Assembly: GCA_028280485.1 (NCBI GenBank)
Contig: JANQLS010000084.1
Location: 1-64,000 of the forward strand
DNA length: 64,000 bases
Source of the DNA: Planctomycetota bacterium
Lineage (GTDB): Bacteria; Planctomycetota; UBA8108; JACQVS01
Direction: 5' to 3'
Part shown: piece by piece, positions 60,183 to 64,000 of the stretch
How positions within the stretch are numbered: position 1 is the stretch's first letter
Layout of the letters: each line of letters opens with the position of its first letter
The notes under the pieces: generated by a model
Seen by the model: the letters and a program-made list of their open reading frames with translations, nothing else
What the model was told of the DNA's origin: nothing
Databases searched by the model: none
Translations under genes and position numbers: made by a program

Positions 60183-61766
60183 ATGGATCCCGTAATCTAT
60201 CCCTTCATCGTATTAGGTGCAGGAATCGCATTTATCATCGTTGCGATCGTCGCCTTGAGACTTCATGCCTTTCTTGCGTTGATGCTCGCAGCCATCTTTG
60301 TGGGTCTATTAGCGGCTCTCCCCGAACTTTTACCTGAAGACTGGGGTTTCAAATCCATCAAAACATTGACGGAAAATCCCGATGATTTTGAGTTAGTTCA
60401 AGCCTTCACCCTAGCGAACACTGAATTCGGCTCCACTGCGGGAAAAATTGGTTTAGTGATTTTTCTAGCTTCGATCATCGGAAAGTGTCTGATGGATAGT
60501 GGAGCTGCCGACAAGATCGCACGGACTCTCCTCAACTTCCTCAGCGAAAAACTATCGGGACTCGCCCTGATGGGTAGTGGATTCATTCTTTCGATTCCCG
60601 TCTTTTTCGATACTGTCTTTTACCTCTTAGTTCCCTTAGCCAAGTCCCTGCGGCTGAGAACGGGAAAGAACTTCCTTCTCTATGTCATGTGTATTTCGGC
60701 GGGAGGAGTCTTGACTCACTCCTTGGTAGCTCCGACCCCGGGGCCCCTTTTAATGGCTGAAGTACTCCGAATTGACTTGGGAGTGACCATATTGTGCGGA
60801 ATCTTATTCTCTTTGATCCCCGCGCTTCTTGGGGGTTGGTTCTTCGGTATGTTTTTAAACAAACGTGTCGACATCCCCCTACGCGAAGTCGAAGGTACTT
60901 CCCTCGCTGATCTTGAAACCATCGTCAAAAAGGACGACTCCGAACTCCCGGGCTTTCTTACTTCGATGATGCCGATCGCTTTACCGGTGCTCATGATCTC
61001 ATCCAATACCGTCGTTAAATCTATCGATAAATCGATGGTCAACGCGGGCGGGGAAGGCCTCTCTGAAACTGTTTTATACATCTTTGCTATCGTCGGCGAT
61101 AAGACCCTCGCACTGCTGTTTTCCACCTTGCTGTCGATCAGAGTTTATTTAAAAAATACGCAATTCAATATGCGTGAAGCCTTCAAACAATTTGAACCAG
61201 CAATCGCTTCCGCTGGAATCATTATTTTGATCACTTCTGCGGGTGGAGCCTTCGGAGGAATGATTAAAATGATTGGAGTGAAGGAGTCGATTGAAACAAT
61301 AATGGAACGCCAAGAGCTCAATAGCTCGGACAGCATCGGAACGTTCTTAATTCTTTTAGCCTTCGGATTAGCGATGATTATGAAAATCGCTCAGGGCTCT
61401 GGAACGGTTTCGATGATCACCGCGAGTGCCATCATGTGGGGAATCATCGGAGTCGAAGTCGATACCGGGAATGGTAAGGAAGCGATGCTCAAGTTGGATC
61501 TCCCCTATCATCCCATCTACCTTTTCTTAGCCATCGGATTCGGATCGAAGATGTTCAGCTGGATGAACGATAGTGGATTCTGGATCGTCAGTAAAATGAG
61601 TGGGTTCACCGAAAAGGAAACCCTCAAGACCTGGACCCCCTTGTTGGCGATGTTGGGTATCGTCGGTTTGATACAGATTCTCATCTTATCGAAAATCCTC
61701 CCTTTGAACTTCTTGAGTTCATTGGAAGTGACTCCTGAAGCCTTGCAAGGAGCGACGCCGAAGTAA
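60183..61766 (+). CDS. GntP-family organic acid/H+ symporter
   Basis: GntP permeases import gluconate and related acids (including idonate or fructuronate) with protons. The 527-residue protein is built of about 12-14 membrane helices, for example VIYPFIVLGAGIAFIIVAIV at the N-terminus. Its family stretches include MGSGFILSIPVFFDTVFYLL, SAGGVLTHSLVAPTPGPLLMA and ITSAGGAFGGMIK. The ATG at 60183 (GGAG five bases before) is preferred over the TTG at 60120. No sugar-acid catabolic gene is adjacent, so the substrate is unsettled. Gene name gntP is not applied. Confidence 0.88.
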   Translation: MDPVIYPFIVLGAGIAFIIVAIVALRLHAFLALMLAAIFVGLLAALPELLPEDWGFKSIKTLTENPDDFELVQAFTLANTEFGSTAGKIGLVIFLASIIGKCLMDSGAADKIARTLLNFLSEKLSGLALMGSGFILSIPVFFDTVFYLLVPLAKSLRLRTGKNFLLYVMCISAGGVLTHSLVAPTPGPLLMAEVLRIDLGVTILCGILFSLIPALLGGWFFGMFLNKRVDIPLREVEGTSLADLETIVKKDDSELPGFLTSMMPIALPVLMISSNTVVKSIDKSMVNAGGEGLSETVLYIFAIVGDKTLALLFSTLLSIRVYLKNTQFNMREAFKQFEPAIASAGIIILITSAGGAFGGMIKMIGVKESIETIMERQELNSSDSIGTFLILLAFGLAMIMKIAQGSGTVSMITASAIMWGIIGVEVDTGNGKEAMLKLDLPYHPIYLFLAIGFGSKMFSWMNDSGFWIVSKMSGFTEKETLKTWTPLLAMLGIVGLIQILILSKILPLNFLSSLEVTPEALQGATPK

Positions 61767-61780
61767 TTAATAACTATGGA

Positions 61781-61798
61781 TCCAAATTCTGGCGAATT
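61781..61798. repeat. Second copy of the CCAAATTC palindrome core
   Basis: Positions 61782-61798 equal the reverse complement of 5004-5020 over 17 bases. The palindrome is incomplete here (GAATTGAG in place of GAATTTGG). It lies between convergent genes, as the first copy does. Confidence 0.6.
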
Positions 61799-61801
61799 GA
61801 G

Positions 61802-62446
61802 CTACTGTTTGAAGAAGTACGGTGAATATGGCGGCTGATCTCGCAAGTTGATCGCGATAACTCGTTGAATGTTTTTTGAAGATTCAGGAAAGTAGGGATC
61901 TACAAATCCAATCGCACTCGCCTCAGTTGAAGTCATCGGGTTTTCGGGAAGGGTCGATTTTAAGAGGGCCAACTCGCAAGCTTGAAATACACTGGCGATG
62001 CGCGCTGCGATAGAATCGGAAGTCACCGCCCATTTCCTCGGCAGGGGATCTTCAAGGTGATCATCGATCTCTTTGAGGAAAAACTCACAGGAAAGCAGCG
62101 GCCAACATTCCGCCTCCCAGGCTTCGTTTAATTCTTCAATTGAAGAGATAAAATGGAGCTGAGGGATGATTCGAGCCAGAATCTTTGCATTGAGATCTAA
62201 GGCTCTCACCGCCGCCCAGTGAGAAAACTCTTCCCCTAGGTCAAACGTACGATCCCAACGCCGAATCAAATCGACCGTTTCTCCCCCTCCATTGATCAAC
62301 AGAGGGCGAGATCCCCCACGATCCTCGAGGAGGGCCTGAAGATGGGTCCCTAAATGCTTGAATTCAGGAGGCTCGAGAAGGCTCCCCCCCAGCTTGGCCA
62401 CCCAAGTGGCTTTTGGGAGATCCGTGACTGAATGCTGTATTACCAA
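61802..62446 (-). CDS. Amino-acid-kinase-fold protein, MfnE-like
   Basis: The 214-residue protein has the amino-acid kinase start VAKLGGSLLEP, the phosphate loop LLINGGGETVDLIRRWDRTF, HWAAVRALDLNAKIL and the C-terminal VTSDSIAARIA with LLKS. These match the pattern of MfnE, the kinase that phosphorylates the aminomethylfuran precursor of methanofuran in archaea. Planctomycetes carry methanopterin/methanofuran-linked C1 genes, so an MfnE-like role is plausible, but no other such gene is in the window. The start is TTG, with GAGG about ten bases before. Confidence 0.65.
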   Translation of the reverse strand: MVIQHSVTDLPKATWVAKLGGSLLEPPEFKHLGTHLQALLEDRGGSRPLLINGGGETVDLIRRWDRTFDLGEEFSHWAAVRALDLNAKILARIIPQLHFISSIEELNEAWEAECWPLLSCEFFLKEIDDHLEDPLPRKWAVTSDSIAARIASVFQACELALLKSTLPENPMTSTEASAIGFVDPYFPESSKNIQRVIAINLRDQPPYSPYFFKQ

Positions 62447-62737
62447 TAGCTTTATTCCTCAAAGCAGTCTTGTAGGACTGAGATTTAACAATTTTGAATA
62501 AAATTGTCATTCTGGTGAATATTTTCAAGCGCAGGGCGTCAGAACGTTTTAGATGATTTTGGGAGACCGACCGGGCCTCACACCCAAGCTAAGGTCTAAT
62601 AATAAAATATCTTGCGACAATTTAACAAGTGATTCACAATACCGGTTAGGATTTGAGAATCATTAAGAATTTAGGGCTCACACCTATTCAATGAAGGCCC
62701 TACTTCAGTTAAGCAAAACCAATCAGGAGATCACCCG

Positions 62738-63712
62738 ATGAGATCTTTCAAGCTGAACCCTAAAAGCTTGTTTTGCGTCCTCACTTTAGCTTCTCTCGCC
62801 ATAACCTCGTTCAGCTCCGCTCAAACGATTACAACTCCACAAGAGCGAGCCGCGACCAAGGGAGCTAACAAGATCCTCGTCATCCCTCCTAAAGGTAAGC
62901 CAGTTGGTGTCAAACCTGACCTCCTCTTCTACAAAGATGGGCGTATCATCGAAGCTTGGGATCTCACGGTTAAACGTCAAGCCGTCGACTACACGTATTA
63001 CGGAGCCGACGACAAGCGATTCGAACGAAGAGATACGAAGCACCGAATTTTAGCGATTCAATTCGGACGAACTCTGCAGGATTACCTCAAAGAGCAAAAC
63101 CAAGCCGAAAAGCCCGCTACTCCCGTCGTCGCTCCCGCTAAAAAACAACCTGTGAAAAAGAAGGAAGTCCTCGCGGGAACTTACTTCGCCAAGCAAGGTC
63201 GATTCACCAAGTGGACAGCGACCTTCACCAGCCAAATCCACAAATATTACACCAGTGCTAAAAATGCTACGGAATACGGAACATTCCTGATCAAAAGCCA
63301 TATGTTCCAGCCCACCGCTGAGGATAAGACTCACGAAAGTGAAGTGATCGCAAAAGGGCAATACTTCCTTTATGCGCCGGGAGTTTTTGGAAACAAAAAC
63401 TGGGTTCTCAACCTGACCAAGGTCTCTTACACCGAAAACGATATCTCCCCCCGAGCGAGCGTCTATACCGAACGCCTCAGGGATGAAGTCTTCATTGTTA
63501 ACCTCTCCAAAGACGGAAATGTCTTCAATTTAGAGTGGGCTAACCAAGAAGGCTGGCAGTGGGTTTCACCCACTCAGCAAACTTTTTACCGAGCGAAACC
63601 CACGCGAACTCAAGTAGGCTCCAATCGCCCTCACAAGATTTCCGCCGAGAATCCCTTTGAATCTATCAAAAAGATCTTAGGCGTAGGTCAATTGGCTCGA
63701 AAGGAAGAGTGA
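62738..63712 (+). CDS. Secreted hypothetical protein (324 aa)
   Basis: A signal peptide covers residues 1 to about 29 (core LFCVLTLASLAITSFSSA, cleavage at SAQ). The mature protein starts with a domain (30-120) holding DLLFYKDGRIIEAWDLTVK. A Lys/Pro linker (TPVVAPAKKQPVKKKE) leads to a C-terminal domain with aromatic beta-like strands (TWTATFTSQIHKYYTSAKN-like, TEYGTFLIKSHMF). AGGAG lies before the ATG. No family is recognised. A terminator follows at once, so it is monocistronic. Confidence 0.78.
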   Translation: MRSFKLNPKSLFCVLTLASLAITSFSSAQTITTPQERAATKGANKILVIPPKGKPVGVKPDLLFYKDGRIIEAWDLTVKRQAVDYTYYGADDKRFERRDTKHRILAIQFGRTLQDYLKEQNQAEKPATPVVAPAKKQPVKKKEVLAGTYFAKQGRFTKWTATFTSQIHKYYTSAKNATEYGTFLIKSHMFQPTAEDKTHESEVIAKGQYFLYAPGVFGNKNWVLNLTKVSYTENDISPRASVYTERLRDEVFIVNLSKDGNVFNLEWANQEGWQWVSPTQQTFYRAKPTRTQVGSNRPHKISAENPFESIKKILGVGQLARKEE

Positions 63713-63748
63713 GCTAAAGCTTCCTCTTCCAATATCAAAATAACGAAC

Positions 63749-63785
63749 AAAAAAAGAGTTCCTGCGACGCAGGAACTCTTTTTTT
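63749..63785 (+). terminator. Terminator after the secreted protein gene
   Basis: GAGTTCCTGC-GAC-GCAGGAACTC forms a perfect 10-bp stem with A- and T-runs on its flanks, 37 bases after the stop codon. The T-run makes it functional on the plus strand. Confidence 0.93.
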
Positions 63786-63852
63786 CGTATCGATGACTCA
63801 ACTTTAGCTTTTCGACCCTAAACATCAGGGCTCTTAAATTAAGTGAAGACTC

Positions 63853-63913
63853 TTAACTAGCCCGAAGCGCTAGCGAGGGAAAAATCCCCTCGTTAGCGCT
63901 TCGGGCTAGTTAA
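63853..63913. repeat. Family A inverted repeat (27-bp arms, 7-base loop)
   Basis: The arms 63853-63879 (starts TTAACTAGCCCGAAGCGCTA) and 63887-63913 differ at a single base and are separated by AAAAATC. It is almost the same element as 40233-40293, with a different spacer. Confidence 0.93.
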
Positions 63914-64000
63914 TTTCTACTGAATATAAGTAGCTAACTTGGGAAGGAATCGTTTTTGAATTAATTTTAAAAATACTGATTTAGTATGAAATTCTGTGAT

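Overview
The window reads as chromosomal DNA of a Planctomycetota bacterium; this is inferred, as there is no rRNA gene to confirm it. The grounds are: a fused LpxC-FabZ next to LpxA and an OmpH-like chaperone (a Gram-negative lipid A route); a Ser/Thr kinase with a C-terminal formylglycine-enzyme-like domain coupled to an ECF-type sigma factor; a very large secreted propeller protein ending in a dockerin-like module; a UPF0261 protein; an MfnE-like kinase; and many intergenic inverted repeats with the core TAGCCCGRAGCG, a type I associate with planctomycete genomes. Base composition is moderate, and GTG and TTG starts are frequent.

Layout. 1-12 kb: small unknown proteins, mazG overlapping a MoxR ATPase, two lipoproteins, a GT5 glycogen-synthase-like enzyme, a PrkA-type kinase and an FHA-GAF-AAA-Fis sigma-54 activator. 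12.6-15.1 kb: convergent lysine 6-transaminase and glutaryl-CoA dehydrogenase genes, the two ends of a lysine catabolic route. 15.5-24 kb: tRNA-Glu(UUC), the 1371-residue secreted protein, and the sigma factor/kinase pair. 24-29 kb: a HAD phosphatase, then a UPF0261, Tat-lipoprotein and GT9 operon, and tRNA-Lys. 29-36.5 kb: the translation operon rpsB-tsf-pyrH-frr and the envelope operon ompH-lpxC/fabZ-lpxA-Gfo/Idh. 37-45 kb: the replication/translation run glmU, rplY, pth, rpsF, ssb, rpsR, rplI, dnaB. 45.7-56 kb: tRNA-Gln, rex, a Nudix protein, a lone GspE/PilB ATPase, rfbD, acyP, queG and tRNA-Glu(CUC). 56-64 kb: surE, trkH-trkA, a GntP permease, an MfnE-like kinase and a secreted protein.

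The core genes are ordinary. The unusual material is in the gaps: (i) seven inverted-repeat pairs of one family; (ii) composite hairpin-repeat islands on the 3' side of tRNA-Lys, tRNA-Gln and tRNA-Glu(CUC), including a 202-bp tandem duplication and a 100-bp duplication carrying a second, decayed terminator; (iii) another multi-hairpin family with four copies; (iv) three candidate structured RNAs (12200-12275, 43552-43671 and about 51225-51340). Three neighbouring ribosomal proteins (bS6, bS18, bL9) carry low-complexity tails, and the usual rpsF-ssb-rpsR unit is split by a strong terminator and a long palindrome. No CRISPR array, insertion sequence, prophage or rRNA operon was seen.
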